From contig NZ_CP135275.1 of the NCBI RefSeq assembly GCF_032302195.1, forward strand, positions 6,647,001-6,711,000: a DNA stretch of 64,000 bases. Reading direction: 5' to 3'. This stretch comes from Paenibacillus sp. MMS20-IR301 (GTDB taxonomy: Bacteria > Bacillota > Bacilli > Paenibacillales > Paenibacillaceae). The notes beneath the pieces are model-generated. The model had not been told where the DNA came from. It saw nothing but the letters and a program-made list of their open reading frames with translations, and made no database searches. Every line of letters starts with the position of its first letter. Position 1 is the first letter of the stretch. Positions 44,982 through 53,084 of this stretch are shown in pieces. Position numbers and translations under genes: made by a program.

Positions 44982-45983
44982 GTGACCAGACCTAAATTAT
45001 TCATTGGTTCCTCCAGAGAATCCATCCGCTATGCCAGAGCGATTCATGAACAGCTGAGACGGACAGCTGAGGTTCATCCCTGGTACGCCGCTGCCTTCCG
45101 GGCGAATGAATACACTATGGAAGCATTGGAGCGTAACCTGGATATCAGTGATTTTGCCGTATTTGTGTTCTCGCCGGATGATGTGGCCCGTATCCGGGGT
45201 AAATATTATTATGTTACGCGGGACAATACCCAGTTCGAGATGGGCTTGTTCTGGGCCAGGCTGAGGCGGGGAAGGGTCTTCTGCCTGCTGCCGGATCAGG
45301 TGCCGCCGCGCAGTGACCTGATTCCGGGGGAGAATGTGGAGGAATACCATCTGCTGTCCGATCTGTCCGGGCTGACACCGCTGGAATACGAATGGCAGCA
45401 TGAGAATGTAACTGCGGCCGTTGATGTCAGCTGCGGCAAGATACTGGATATAATCGCCGAGCAGGGCAGCTATCAGGACCCGGCGGCAGAGCTTAGGCTG
45501 CTAAAGGCAGAGCTTAGGCGAAAAGAAAGTATCCTTCACTTCTTTTGGCAATATAATAATAATGTGGCACCTGCCCCGCCGGAGGAGAAATATCAGGCGC
45601 TCAGTGAAGCAGTCCGCAACTCCTTCCTGCCTGCGGACAATTGCCGGGTCACCGGAGCCGCCATGTGGCGGGCGGAAGAGGATGCAGGGCTCAGGCAGGT
45701 AGGCGGGAATGTCGGCCGCGGGCATTATTATCCGTTCTCCTCCTCTGAAGGCGGAGGCGGAAAACCCGGAGTGCTGGATGCTTTTTTAACAGGGGAATGG
45801 GCCTTTTTACAGCGTACGGAAGTTGCTGAGGTATATATCCTGTGCTATCCTTTAGGTAAGAAGCATGTGCTGTCTGTGCATTTCTCCGGTAACGAGAAGT
45901 TGTCAGCAGAGGAGCTTACATCCGTTGTTGCGTTTAACCGGGATTTGTTCCGCACCGTCAATCATTTAGTGGGAGGGGACTAA
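44982..45983 (+). CDS. TIR-like (CAP12/PF10137-type) protein with GAF-like C-terminus
   Basis: A 333-residue soluble protein from GTG 44982 (AAGGGAG 8 bases before; TATAAT at 44939-44944 makes longer starts unlikely). Residues 4-105 match the nucleotide-binding TIR-like pattern: KLFIGSSRES at the first strand, MEALERNLDISDFAVFVFSP, DDVAR, and RDNTQFEMGLFWARLRRGRV with Glu86 in the position of the TIR NADase catalytic Glu. After a helix (~165-190) residues ~200-330 read like a GAF domain. Relatives act as NAD-degrading effectors in CBASS-type phage defence; here no cyclase is adjacent. The function is inferred, and a sensory role is possible. Confidence 0.7.
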   Translation: MTRPKLFIGSSRESIRYARAIHEQLRRTAEVHPWYAAAFRANEYTMEALERNLDISDFAVFVFSPDDVARIRGKYYYVTRDNTQFEMGLFWARLRRGRVFCLLPDQVPPRSDLIPGENVEEYHLLSDLSGLTPLEYEWQHENVTAAVDVSCGKILDIIAEQGSYQDPAAELRLLKAELRRKESILHFFWQYNNNVAPAPPEEKYQALSEAVRNSFLPADNCRVTGAAMWRAEEDAGLRQVGGNVGRGHYYPFSSSEGGGGKPGVLDAFLTGEWAFLQRTEVAEVYILCYPLGKKHVLSVHFSGNEKLSAEELTSVVAFNRDLFRTVNHLVGGD

Positions 45984-45987
45984 CAGG

Positions 45988-46221
45988 ATGAAGAACATGA
46001 AGAATGCAGTCAGTCTGTCCAGTACTGTCCGCCGGTCTGCAAGCGGTAGCGGCAACATTGCAGGGAGCGGAGGCAAAGGCCGTTCCAGACGCAAAGCCGG
46101 CACCAAGCTGTCGCCTTCTGCGCTCAACGTATATCTGGCACCTTCGCTGGAGGGCGGAGATGAGGAGTACAAGAAGCTGGTCAGCGGTAAGGTTGACAAC
46201 GGTAAGCCATCATTCGCGTAA
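45988..46221 (+). CDS. Small basic Ser/Gly-rich protein after the TIR-like gene
   Basis: A 77-residue protein starting 4 bases after the TIR-like stop, with GGGAGGGGAC upstream. Residues 1-40 are Ser/Gly/Arg-rich and basic (GKGRSRRKAGTK); the C-terminal half is acidic-mixed (LEGGDEEYKKLVSGK). No membrane span, no family recognised. The spacing implies co-expression with the TIR-like protein. An overlapping frame (46004-46225) is considered a shadow. Confidence 0.55.
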   Translation: MKNMKNAVSLSSTVRRSASGSGNIAGSGGKGRSRRKAGTKLSPSALNVYLAPSLEGGDEEYKKLVSGKVDNGKPSFA

Positions 46222-46248
46222 TTAATACTCTTAAGGCACTCAACAAGT

Positions 46249-46275
46249 CTCCGGTATCTGCCGGAGGCTTTTTTT
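46249..46275 (+). terminator. Terminator after the TIR-like pair
   Basis: CTCCGG (46249-46254) pairs with CCGGAG (46261-46266), followed by GC and seven T. Confidence 0.82.
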
Positions 46276-46405
46276 GCGGGAATGGGTGCATTTCGGGATT
46301 CCTCCAAAAGTACCTTAGTGATCACCCGAGGTCCAAGCCCTCACGCGGGGGATTTGGTGTGGAGGGAAAGGGAGAGATACAGTATCTTTGACCGGATTCT
46401 TTTTT

Positions 46406-46583
46406 ACGGATACCACAGCTCTTATTTTCCTCAAAATAGCCTGTTTGGCGGGCTTGCGGACACCACAGCCTTTATTCGCCACTGCTCGCGGGATAACGCC
46501 GCTTTTCACGCCTAATAACGGCGCTGGTGTCCGCAAGGACGGGCACTCGGGTGCTTTTCCGCAAATTAACGTCTGTGTCCGTA
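46406..46583. repeat. Four inverted/direct copies of a ~21-base intergenic repeat
   Basis: Copies read approximately GCGGACACCACAGCCTTTAT: 46406-46427 and 46456-46476 on the plus strand, 46514-46534 and 46564-46583 on the minus strand. Units 1-2 face units 3-4, so the block could fold as a large hairpin. The rest of the gap 46222-46639 holds no convincing gene. Confidence 0.6.
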
Positions 46584-46639
46584 ACGCTGGGCCCTTAACT
46601 TGAAAAACCGTGGCGTGACTCTCTGCTGGCTGATTCCCC

Positions 46640-47905
46640 TTACGCCCCCTCCGGGTGAGCCTCCTTATCCTTATCGTTACCGTTGCAGTCTGCCGCCTGC
46701 CGGCCTCTCCGCAGATGTTTGCTCCGGGCCGTGCCAATGAAGCCGGCTCCGGCAGCGGTGATGCAGCCGATCAGGCCGAATACCGGTAGCGGCGAATCCG
46801 CCCCGTACAATCCCAGTAATCCGGACCCCAGCACGGGGCCGAAGGTGGTCCCGATCTTCACAAGCTCTGAACAGCCGAAGTATAGACCCTTGTTGTTATC
46901 CGAAGCTAATTCATCAACCAAGGTGTCAAACCGGGCACCGATCAGCAGCTCTCCGAGACTGAACACTGTAATGAACAGCAGCGGCATCACCGGCGAGACT
47001 GGCAGAACGAAGAACAGGAAGCTTGCGGCAATCAGCAGATTGCTGGCCAGTACAACGTTAAAGGGATTCCAGCGGGAGATCCAGCGGAGTACGGCAAACT
47101 GCGCAGCGAGAATTATGGCTGCATTGGCTGACAGAATGATGGAGTAGATCCGTGTGCCGTCTGCGAGGGCGGAGGTGCCGGCTAAATACTGTGATACCGT
47201 TCCATTCAGCTGGGAGTACCCGAAGAACGAGAAGCTCATTCCGGCCAGCAGGAGCAGAAATACATAATCTTTGCGGATAGCGCCAAGCTCTTTGAAGCTG
47301 CGTATACTCCGGGAAGGCGCCGCACTGGTAATCCGGCCGGCATGCCGGAAGAAGAAAATTGTGGATGCCCCGTACAGAATATAAAGCATGCCGAGAATGA
47401 CATAAGGAAAAAGTGTCAGCTTCATATTGAACAGCAGGCTTAGCAGGGGACCGGCAAAACACCCCAGGTTAATCGCTGCATACCGCAGGTTAAAGACAAG
47501 CAGCCGGTTCTCCGGAAGCGTTTCGCTGGACAGCACTTTTTTACTGGCCGGCTCGAAGATGGAATAGCATAACCCGTTTAGCCCGTTAAGCAGCAGGAAG
47601 ACGGGGAAGCTGTCAGCATAGTAGAAGAGAATGAACACGATTCCCCAAACCACAGGAACAACAGCGATGATTCTATGCAGGGGCAGCCGGTCTGCAAGCG
47701 CTCCGCCGAAGCTGCTGAAGGCCACATTCACAAGCGGATTGATGCTGAGAACACAGCCGGCGAGGAAGAGGGAGAGGTGCTTTTCATGGGTAAGAAAGAT
47801 GGCTAAATACGGGACGCTCATAAAAAGAGCAGTTCTTGTGAACAGGGTGCCGGCCAGAATATTCCATACTCTGCTGTTTAATTTCCTGGATAGCTGAATG
47901 CGCAT
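46640..47905 (-). CDS. Major facilitator superfamily transporter
   Basis: A 421-residue membrane protein with about 12 spans. The MFS loop 2-3 signature appears as FGGALADRLPLHRI. The C-terminus is a polar tail. Resembles drug/metabolite exporters (DHA1-like), substrate unknown. ATG 47905 has GGAGG upstream. Divergent from an Rgg-like regulator with an inverted repeat between them, so it is probably that regulator's target. Confidence 0.85.
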   Translation of the reverse strand: MRIQLSRKLNSRVWNILAGTLFTRTALFMSVPYLAIFLTHEKHLSLFLAGCVLSINPLVNVAFSSFGGALADRLPLHRIIAVVPVVWGIVFILFYYADSFPVFLLLNGLNGLCYSIFEPASKKVLSSETLPENRLLVFNLRYAAINLGCFAGPLLSLLFNMKLTLFPYVILGMLYILYGASTIFFFRHAGRITSAAPSRSIRSFKELGAIRKDYVFLLLLAGMSFSFFGYSQLNGTVSQYLAGTSALADGTRIYSIILSANAAIILAAQFAVLRWISRWNPFNVVLASNLLIAASFLFFVLPVSPVMPLLFITVFSLGELLIGARFDTLVDELASDNNKGLYFGCSELVKIGTTFGPVLGSGLLGLYGADSPLPVFGLIGCITAAGAGFIGTARSKHLRRGRQAADCNGNDKDKEAHPEGA

Positions 47906-47930
47906 TGCTGTTCTTCCTCCATAAATTGTA

Positions 47931-47964
47931 TTTTTATTGTGCCGAGTGTAGCATACAATAAAAA
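47931..47964. promoter_or_regulatory. Inverted repeat between MFS and Rgg-like genes
   Basis: TTTTTATTGT (47931-47940) and ACAATAAAAA (47955-47964) form a perfect 10-base inverted repeat with a 14-base spacer in the shared promoter region. It is the obvious candidate binding site for the Rgg-like protein. Confidence 0.55.
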
Positions 47965-48024
47965 TTAGCTTTGTTAATTGTGCCGTATACTCACATTGTG
48001 CAAACGGAACGGAGTGGGGAAGTC

Positions 48025-48897
48025 ATGCATTTAGGTCCAGTAATTAAACGGGTCCGTACCTCAAAGGGCATCAGGCAGTCGGTTCTGGCGGACGGGATTA
48101 TGAGCCGCTCCAATCTGTCGCGCTTTGAGGGCGGCAAATATTATCCAGGGTATGACAAGCTGATTCTGCTGCTGGACAAGCTTGAAATGTCACTTGAGGA
48201 GCTGCTGTTTCTGCATTATGAATATGCGCAGCCGGTGAAGCGGAGCCTGCACCTGAGTCTGGTCGAGGCCGCGAACCGTTATGAATTCGGCAAGGTGCGG
48301 ACAGTCAGCCATGAGTGCCGCTCTATGTACGAGGAGACAGGCACCGAGGCTTATCACCATTTGTATCTGCTGGGTCAGGGTTTTCTGCTCCGCTATCAGC
48401 GGGAGGACGAGATCGGGCAGCTTAGCCGGATCGCCGGGGCAATCAAGCCGTATCTGCTGGGAGTAGACCGTTGGTTTCTGTATGAATTTAAGCTGCTTAA
48501 TAATTTCCTGTTCACACTTAGCAGCGGCGATGCGGTCTTTTTTGGGAACCGGGCGGCGGCTGAGTTTGAGAAGTACCAGGATTTTGCCGAGAGCCGGACG
48601 GTTAAGCAGCACCTGATGAAGAATATTGCCACCGTCTGCCTTAAGGAGCATAACTACGGGCAAAGCCTCTATTTCCTGAGCAAAGCCTTGCCGTTAGCCG
48701 ATAAAACCAATCTCCTCTACGATAAAATTGAGACTTTGGTGTACTACGAGGTTACGCTGCTCTGCCTGAAGCAGAAAGACAGCCCGGCCGAACTGCTTAA
48801 TTACCTGAATATTCTCCGGCAGCTCGAGTTCACGGACAGCTATGAGGCGCTGAAGCAGGTATGCCGGCGGCATCTGCCTGATGTTTTTGATACATAA
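48025..48897 (+). CDS. Rgg/GadR/MutR-like transcriptional regulator
   Basis: A 290-residue regulator. Residues ~6-62 are an XRE helix-turn-helix (VIKRVRTSKGIRQSVLADGI, MSRSNLSRFEGGKYYP), and the remainder is an all-helical TPR-like domain (LLGQGFLLRYQREDEIGQLS, YGQSLYFLSKALPLADKTN) as in peptide-sensing Rgg proteins. Start ATG 48025 after GGAGTGGGG; the frame extends to 47971 but covers the promoter region. No obvious short pheromone gene lies next to it. Probably controls the divergent MFS exporter. Confidence 0.8.
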   Translation: MHLGPVIKRVRTSKGIRQSVLADGIMSRSNLSRFEGGKYYPGYDKLILLLDKLEMSLEELLFLHYEYAQPVKRSLHLSLVEAANRYEFGKVRTVSHECRSMYEETGTEAYHHLYLLGQGFLLRYQREDEIGQLSRIAGAIKPYLLGVDRWFLYEFKLLNNFLFTLSSGDAVFFGNRAAAEFEKYQDFAESRTVKQHLMKNIATVCLKEHNYGQSLYFLSKALPLADKTNLLYDKIETLVYYEVTLLCLKQKDSPAELLNYLNILRQLEFTDSYEALKQVCRRHLPDVFDT

Positions 48898-48918
48898 GCT
48901 CCTATTCCACATAAAAAA

Positions 48919-48951
48919 GCAGTGCCGCCCCTATCCGGGCAGCACTGCTAA
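48919..48951. terminator. Terminator between Rgg-like and LLM genes
   Basis: AGCAGTGC and GCCC pair with GGGC and GCACTGCT; an A run precedes the stem, so it mainly serves the minus-strand gene. Confidence 0.65.
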
Positions 48952-48960
48952 TAGGTTGTG

Positions 48961-50097
48961 TTACTGCTTCGCGAGGCTTCCGCTCCGCTTCTTCGCGAGT
49001 TCACGCCGGACTACAGGGGCTACCTCCGTAGCCAGCAGTTCGATGGCTTCCGCAACCTTGGCATACGGCAGGCCGCCTATATCCAGCTGGGTCATGAAGC
49101 GGTTATGGCCGAACAGCTCATGCTGATAGAGAATCTTCTCAATAATCTGCTGCGGACTGCCCACAGCCAGTGTGTCATCAGGAGAGGTGAACCGGCCGAA
49201 TTCGCTGCGTGATACGCGGTATTCCTGTCCGGGCTTCGGGCTGATTGCGTTACGGTAGCTGTAGTAATAAGGATAATACTCATCCAGTGCCTGCTGCGAG
49301 GTCTTGGCAATATAACCGTGACTTGTAATGGCGATCTTAAGGTCCTCCGGCCGGTGCCCGGCTGCAGCACCCGCCCGGCGGTAGGTGTCGGCCAGATTCT
49401 GGAACGGCTCCGGACTGCCGCTAAGAATAGCGATCGCCATACCGATGCCAAGCGTACCGGCCCGTTCGGCGCTTTCCGCGGAGCCGCCGATGCCGATCCA
49501 GAGCGGAAGCTTCTGCTGCAGCGGACGCGGGGCGATCTCGGCGTTATGCAGCGGAGAGCGGAATTTGCCTTCCCAGTTCATTACTTCATGCTGATTCAGA
49601 GTAAGCAGCAGGTCGAGATTCTCACTGAACAGCAGCTTGTAATCCTCCAGCTCATAGCCGAACAGCGGGAAGGACTCGAGGAAGGCGCCGCGCCCGGCAA
49701 TAATCTCCGCCCGGCCGGCTGAGAGCAGATCCAGCGTGGCGAAATCCTCGAAGACCCGGACCGGATCAATGGTGCTCAGCACCGTAGTTGCGCTGGTCAG
49801 CTTAATCCGCTGCGTAATCTGGGCAATGGCGGCCAGCACGACCGGCACCGAAGAAATGACGAAATCCAGCCGGTGATGCTCACCTACGCCGAATACATCC
49901 AGCCCCGCTTCATCGGCCAGCCTGGCAGCGGCAATGACTTCATCCAGCCGCTGGCGGGGGCTGATCCGCTGTCCGGTATGACAATCGGTTACTATATCCC
50001 CGAGTGTATAAATGCCGAACTCGAACTCCGGTTCAGCAGCTTGCTGCGCTTGATTATTCTTTTGAGTATCCCCTTGAATGTTCCCTTCGTTGTTCAT
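48961..50097 (-). CDS. LLM-class flavin-dependent oxidoreductase, second copy
   Basis: A 378-residue luciferase-like monooxygenase. It shares VFGVGEHHRLDFV, TSATTVLSTIDPVRVFEDFA and GRAEIIAGRGAFLESFPLFG with the enzyme at 20864, showing common descent. An N-terminal Gln/Asn-rich tail (~25 residues) and a basic C-terminal tail frame the barrel. Substrate unknown. It is divergent from the ABC/AprAB-like operon, and a perfect palindrome overlaps its promoter. A role in sulfur-compound oxidation (as for SsuD) is possible but not shown. Confidence 0.87.
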   Translation of the reverse strand: MNNEGNIQGDTQKNNQAQQAAEPEFEFGIYTLGDIVTDCHTGQRISPRQRLDEVIAAARLADEAGLDVFGVGEHHRLDFVISSVPVVLAAIAQITQRIKLTSATTVLSTIDPVRVFEDFATLDLLSAGRAEIIAGRGAFLESFPLFGYELEDYKLLFSENLDLLLTLNQHEVMNWEGKFRSPLHNAEIAPRPLQQKLPLWIGIGGSAESAERAGTLGIGMAIAILSGSPEPFQNLADTYRRAGAAAGHRPEDLKIAITSHGYIAKTSQQALDEYYPYYYSYRNAISPKPGQEYRVSRSEFGRFTSPDDTLAVGSPQQIIEKILYQHELFGHNRFMTQLDIGGLPYAKVAEAIELLATEVAPVVRRELAKKRSGSLAKQ

Positions 50098-50175
50098 TGG
50101 TACTAACCCCTTATTATGCAGAATATTTAATATAGTTAAAGCTTATGCTTGTCCGTTACAGCGAGAATATACTCT

Positions 50176-50205
50176 ACTATAGCACATATACTTACAAAAT
50201 GTAAG
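50176..50205 (-). promoter_or_regulatory. Promoter of the second LLM gene
   Basis: On the minus strand CTTACA (50200-50205) and TATAGT (50176-50181) are 18 bases apart. The -35 lies inside the palindrome at 50185-50211. Confidence 0.5.
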
Positions 50206-50211
50206 TATATG
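50185..50211. promoter_or_regulatory. Perfect 12-base palindrome, probable repressor operator
   Basis: CATATACTTACA-AAA-TGTAAGTATATG, with a further half site TGTAAGT at 50214-50220. Overlap with the LLM promoter indicates repression. TACTTACA-type sites are bound by MarR/HxlR-like and TetR-like redox regulators, but no such gene is in the window. Confidence 0.75.
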
Positions 50212-50311
50212 AGTGTAAGTTTGTTTGATGTGTTGTACGAAAAAAAAGCACAAACAAACCGAAAAGTCAGTAGTGAAATACATTATTCCGGGCGGAATTT
50301 GTGTATTTTTA

Positions 50312-50340
50312 TTGACAGGTTTATAGAATGATGATATTTT
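50312..50340 (+). promoter_or_regulatory. Promoter of the ABC/AprAB-like operon
   Basis: A perfect TTGACA (50312-50317), a 17-base spacer and TATTTT (50335-50340). The leader would be about 150 bases and contains a terminator. Confidence 0.6.
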
Positions 50341-50394
50341 AAATTTACAAATTCCAATTGAATTACTTTGAATTAAATTTAGCCGACTGTACAA

Positions 50395-50440
50395 ACAGAG
50401 GTGCCACGCATATGCCAGTGCGGGGTTCCTCTGTTTTTTT
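50395..50440 (+). terminator. Terminator-like hairpin in the operon leader
   Basis: AACAGAGG pairs with CCTCTGTT, closed by GTGCCACGCATATGCCAGTG, and eight T follow. It lies between the promoter and the first gene, so it may be an attenuator, or may end a short separate transcript. Confidence 0.65.
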
Positions 50441-50493
50441 TGTTAATGAAGAATTATCTGCTGTGTATGATAACACCCGAAGGAGGAGCAGAC

Positions 50494-51270
50494 ATGGGAG
50501 AGGCTTTGCTGGACATTGCCGGGCTGAATAAGCGTTTTGATACTGCTGGAGGAGCTGTAATTGCACTGGAGAATGTAGATCTGCAGGTGCAGGAGGGGGA
50601 ATTCATTACGGTGATCGGTCCCAGCGGCTGCGGCAAAAGCACGCTGCTGCGCATCGTCGCCGGCCTCGATACCGGCTATACCGGGAAGGTTACGCTTGAG
50701 GGGGCGGAGATTGGCGGGCCGGGTATCGATAAGGGGTTTATTTTTCAGGAGCACCGCTTGTTCCCCTGGCTGACGGTAGAGAAGAATATCGCCTCCGATC
50801 TGCCGCTTGGCAGGCCGGATATACGCCAGCGGGTAGATGAGCTGATTGAGCTGGTGAAGCTAAGCGGATTTGAGAAATCGTATCCCCGGGAGCTGTCGGG
50901 CGGGATGGCCCAGCGGGTGGCGATTGCCCGGGCGCTGCTGCGGAATCCGAAGATTCTGCTGCTGGATGAACCGTTCGGTGCACTGGACGCCTTCACCCGG
51001 GCGCATATGCAGACGGTGCTGCTCGACATCTGGCGGCGGAACCGGACCACGATGATTTTTGTAACCCATGATATTGATGAAGCTGTATTCCTGGGCAACA
51101 GAGTGGTAATTCTGGAACCCCGTCCGGGCAAAATCCGCAAGATCGTTCCGGTTGATCTGCCGTATCCGCGTAAGAAGACAACCACCTCGTTTCAGGAGCT
51201 GCGCCTGAAGGTGCTGAATTATTTCGAGAAGGTGGATGAACTGGAGCTGAAGGACGGGGCCGGAATATAG
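50494..51270 (+). CDS. ABC transporter ATPase, SsuB/TauB/NrtD type
   Basis: A 258-residue ATPase for uptake of sulfonates, nitrate or related anions. Walker [11 protein letters not shown] loop FQEHRLFPW, signature [16 protein letters not shown], Walker [13 protein letters not shown] and switch His in [10 protein letters not shown] are all intact. The frame opens at 50401 within the leader hairpin; ATG 50494, 6 bases after AGGAGGAG, is the real start. It energises the two permeases that follow. Confidence 0.92.
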   Translation: MGEALLDIAGLNKRFDTAGGAVIALENVDLQVQEGEFITVIGPSGCGKSTLLRIVAGLDTGYTGKVTLEGAEIGGPGIDKGFIFQEHRLFPWLTVEKNIASDLPLGRPDIRQRVDELIELVKLSGFEKSYPRELSGGMAQRVAIARALLRNPKILLLDEPFGALDAFTRAHMQTVLLDIWRRNRTTMIFVTHDIDEAVFLGNRVVILEPRPGKIRKIVPVDLPYPRKKTTTSFQELRLKVLNYFEKVDELELKDGAGI

Positions 51271-51310
51271 CATAATTCCTGTGATTTGGAAATGGAAAGG
51301 AGGAACAGCG

Positions 51311-52147
51311 ATGGCTGAGCGGGCTATAGCAGCGAATGCCGGGAATGCCGGGAATGCCGGAAGAACGCGAAGATCCCAAGGGCCGGGAAAAGCGGCAATT
51401 GCCGGACTCGGGCTGCTGCTGCCGGCAGGCGTATTAATCCTGTGGCAGATATTAGGACATTACGGGCTGATCTCGGAGATGCTCTTTCCGGCGCCTTATA
51501 CGATTGCCCTGTCCTTCCTTGCGCTGGCTTCTGCCGGAGACTTATGGAATAACTTCAGCATCAGTGCGGTACGGGCACTTTCAGGGTTCCTGCTGGGCAG
51601 CGGGCTTGGACTGCTGTTCGGGATTCTGGTCGGATTGTTCCGCAGATCGGAGAAGCTGCTTGATCCTTCGCTGCAGATGATCCGGATGATCCCCAGCCTG
51701 GCAGTCGTGCCGCTGTTCATTCTCTGGTTCGGCATCGGCGAAGAATCCAAGGTGCTGCTGATCGCCAAGGGCGCGTTTTTCCCCTTGTATATTAATACCT
51801 TCATGGGAATACGGGGGACCGATAATAAGCTTTTCGAGGTAGCCCGGGTGCTGGGCTTCAGCAGAGGGAAGCAGATTTTGCGGCTGGTGCTGCCGGCGGC
51901 AGTGCCGAATATCATGCTCGGTGTACGGCTGTCGCTGGGCCTCTCATGGCTGGGTCTGGTGGTGGCGGAGCTGATTGCTTCCACCTCGGGAATCGGCTAC
52001 ATGATGTCGGATGCCCGGCAGTTTGCCGATACGCCTGTCGTATTTGTCGGAATTATTGTTTTTGCTGCTGCAGGCCTGATCAGCGATACGATGGTCCGTC
52101 TGATTGAACGGCGGCTGCTGCGGTGGCGGGACAGCTATCAAGGATAG
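51311..52147 (+). CDS. ABC permease, SsuC type (first copy)
   Basis: A 278-residue permease with about six spans and EAA loop FEVARVLGFSRGKQILRLVLP. The N-terminus carries a NAGNAGNAG run coded by three exact copies of a 9-base unit. ATG 51311 after AAAGGAGGAAC. Paired with the next permease, suggesting a heterodimeric channel rather than the usual SsuC homodimer. Confidence 0.9.
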   Translation: MAERAIAANAGNAGNAGRTRRSQGPGKAAIAGLGLLLPAGVLILWQILGHYGLISEMLFPAPYTIALSFLALASAGDLWNNFSISAVRALSGFLLGSGLGLLFGILVGLFRRSEKLLDPSLQMIRMIPSLAVVPLFILWFGIGEESKVLLIAKGAFFPLYINTFMGIRGTDNKLFEVARVLGFSRGKQILRLVLPAAVPNIMLGVRLSLGLSWLGLVVAELIASTSGIGYMMSDARQFADTPVVFVGIIVFAAAGLISDTMVRLIERRLLRWRDSYQG

Positions 52148-52162
52148 GAGGGAAAGAACCGC

Positions 52163-53050
52163 ATGAGTGAAGGGATAGAAGCAATAATCAAGACCGCCAA
52201 GGGGGTAAGGGAAGCCCGTGATTATAGCGGAACAGCTTCAATTACTACGCATAACAACAAGAGAAGATTAACTGTTGCTTCCTGGAAATCTCTTTTGTCC
52301 GACTGGGGCACCGGGGCGCTAATTCCCGTAGCAGTAATCGCCGTATGGCAGCTTGCCGGGAGTGCCGGATGGATCTCGCCGGAATTTCTTCCGGCACCGC
52401 TGACGATTCTCTCCGCATTTGCCGAGTTGGCCGTAAGCGGGGAGCTTACTCATCATCTGGGCGTCAGTATCGGAAGGGCAGGCATCGGATTCCTGATTGG
52501 AGGAATTCTCGGCCTCCTGCTGGGGACGCTGACCGGCCTGTTCCGGACAGCAGCTTATCTGCTGGACCCGAGTGTGCAGATTCTGCGGCTGGTTCCCCAT
52601 CTGGCCATAGCACCGCTGATTATTCTGTGGTTCGGCTTCGGGGAAATTTCGAAGGTGGTTATTATTATGAGCGGCGCTTTCTTTCCGCTCTATATTAATA
52701 CATTTATGGGCATCCGGGGAGTGGACAACAAACTGTTTGAAGTGTCCCGGGTGCTCGGGTTCAGCCCGCTGCAGAAGCTGAGGCGGCTGATCCTGCCGGC
52801 AGCGCTGCCCGGTATTCTGCTGGGCCTGCGCCTGTCGATGGCTGTAGCCTGGATTGGCCTGGTTGTTGCTGAGCTGATCGGCTCACAGTCAGGGGTCGGG
52901 TTTCTGATTAATGAAGCGAAGCAGAACTCCAATACGGCGGTGATTTTTGTCGGAATTATTATTTTCGCAGTGGTAGGCAAGCTGATCGATTCTCTGTTCC
53001 GCGTGATCGAACGCAAATTCCTGTACTGGCGTGACAGCTATCAAGGCTGA
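52163..53050 (+). CDS. ABC permease, SsuC type (second copy)
   Basis: A 295-residue permease clearly homologous to the preceding one: EVSRVLGFSPLQKLRRLILP matches its EAA loop, and both end in DSYQG. A polar ~50-residue N-terminal tail precedes span 1. It starts 15 bases after the first copy, with AGGAGGGAAAG. Confidence 0.9.
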   Translation: MSEGIEAIIKTAKGVREARDYSGTASITTHNNKRRLTVASWKSLLSDWGTGALIPVAVIAVWQLAGSAGWISPEFLPAPLTILSAFAELAVSGELTHHLGVSIGRAGIGFLIGGILGLLLGTLTGLFRTAAYLLDPSVQILRLVPHLAIAPLIILWFGFGEISKVVIIMSGAFFPLYINTFMGIRGVDNKLFEVSRVLGFSPLQKLRRLILPAALPGILLGLRLSMAVAWIGLVVAELIGSQSGVGFLINEAKQNSNTAVIFVGIIIFAVVGKLIDSLFRVIERKFLYWRDSYQG

Positions 53051-53084
53051 AGGCTAAGGCTAATGAAACCAAGGGGGCAAGAAC

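Noticed and set aside
46282..46515. 77-codon frame in the repeat block
   Set aside because: It runs through the repeat units and lacks a ribosome site.
50149..50331. 60-codon frame between the LLM and ABC genes
   Set aside because: It covers the palindrome and the -35, has no ribosome site and resembles no protein.
50401..50493. Longer ATPase start at 50401
   Set aside because: This part forms the leader hairpin; the conserved ABC fold begins only after ATG 50494.
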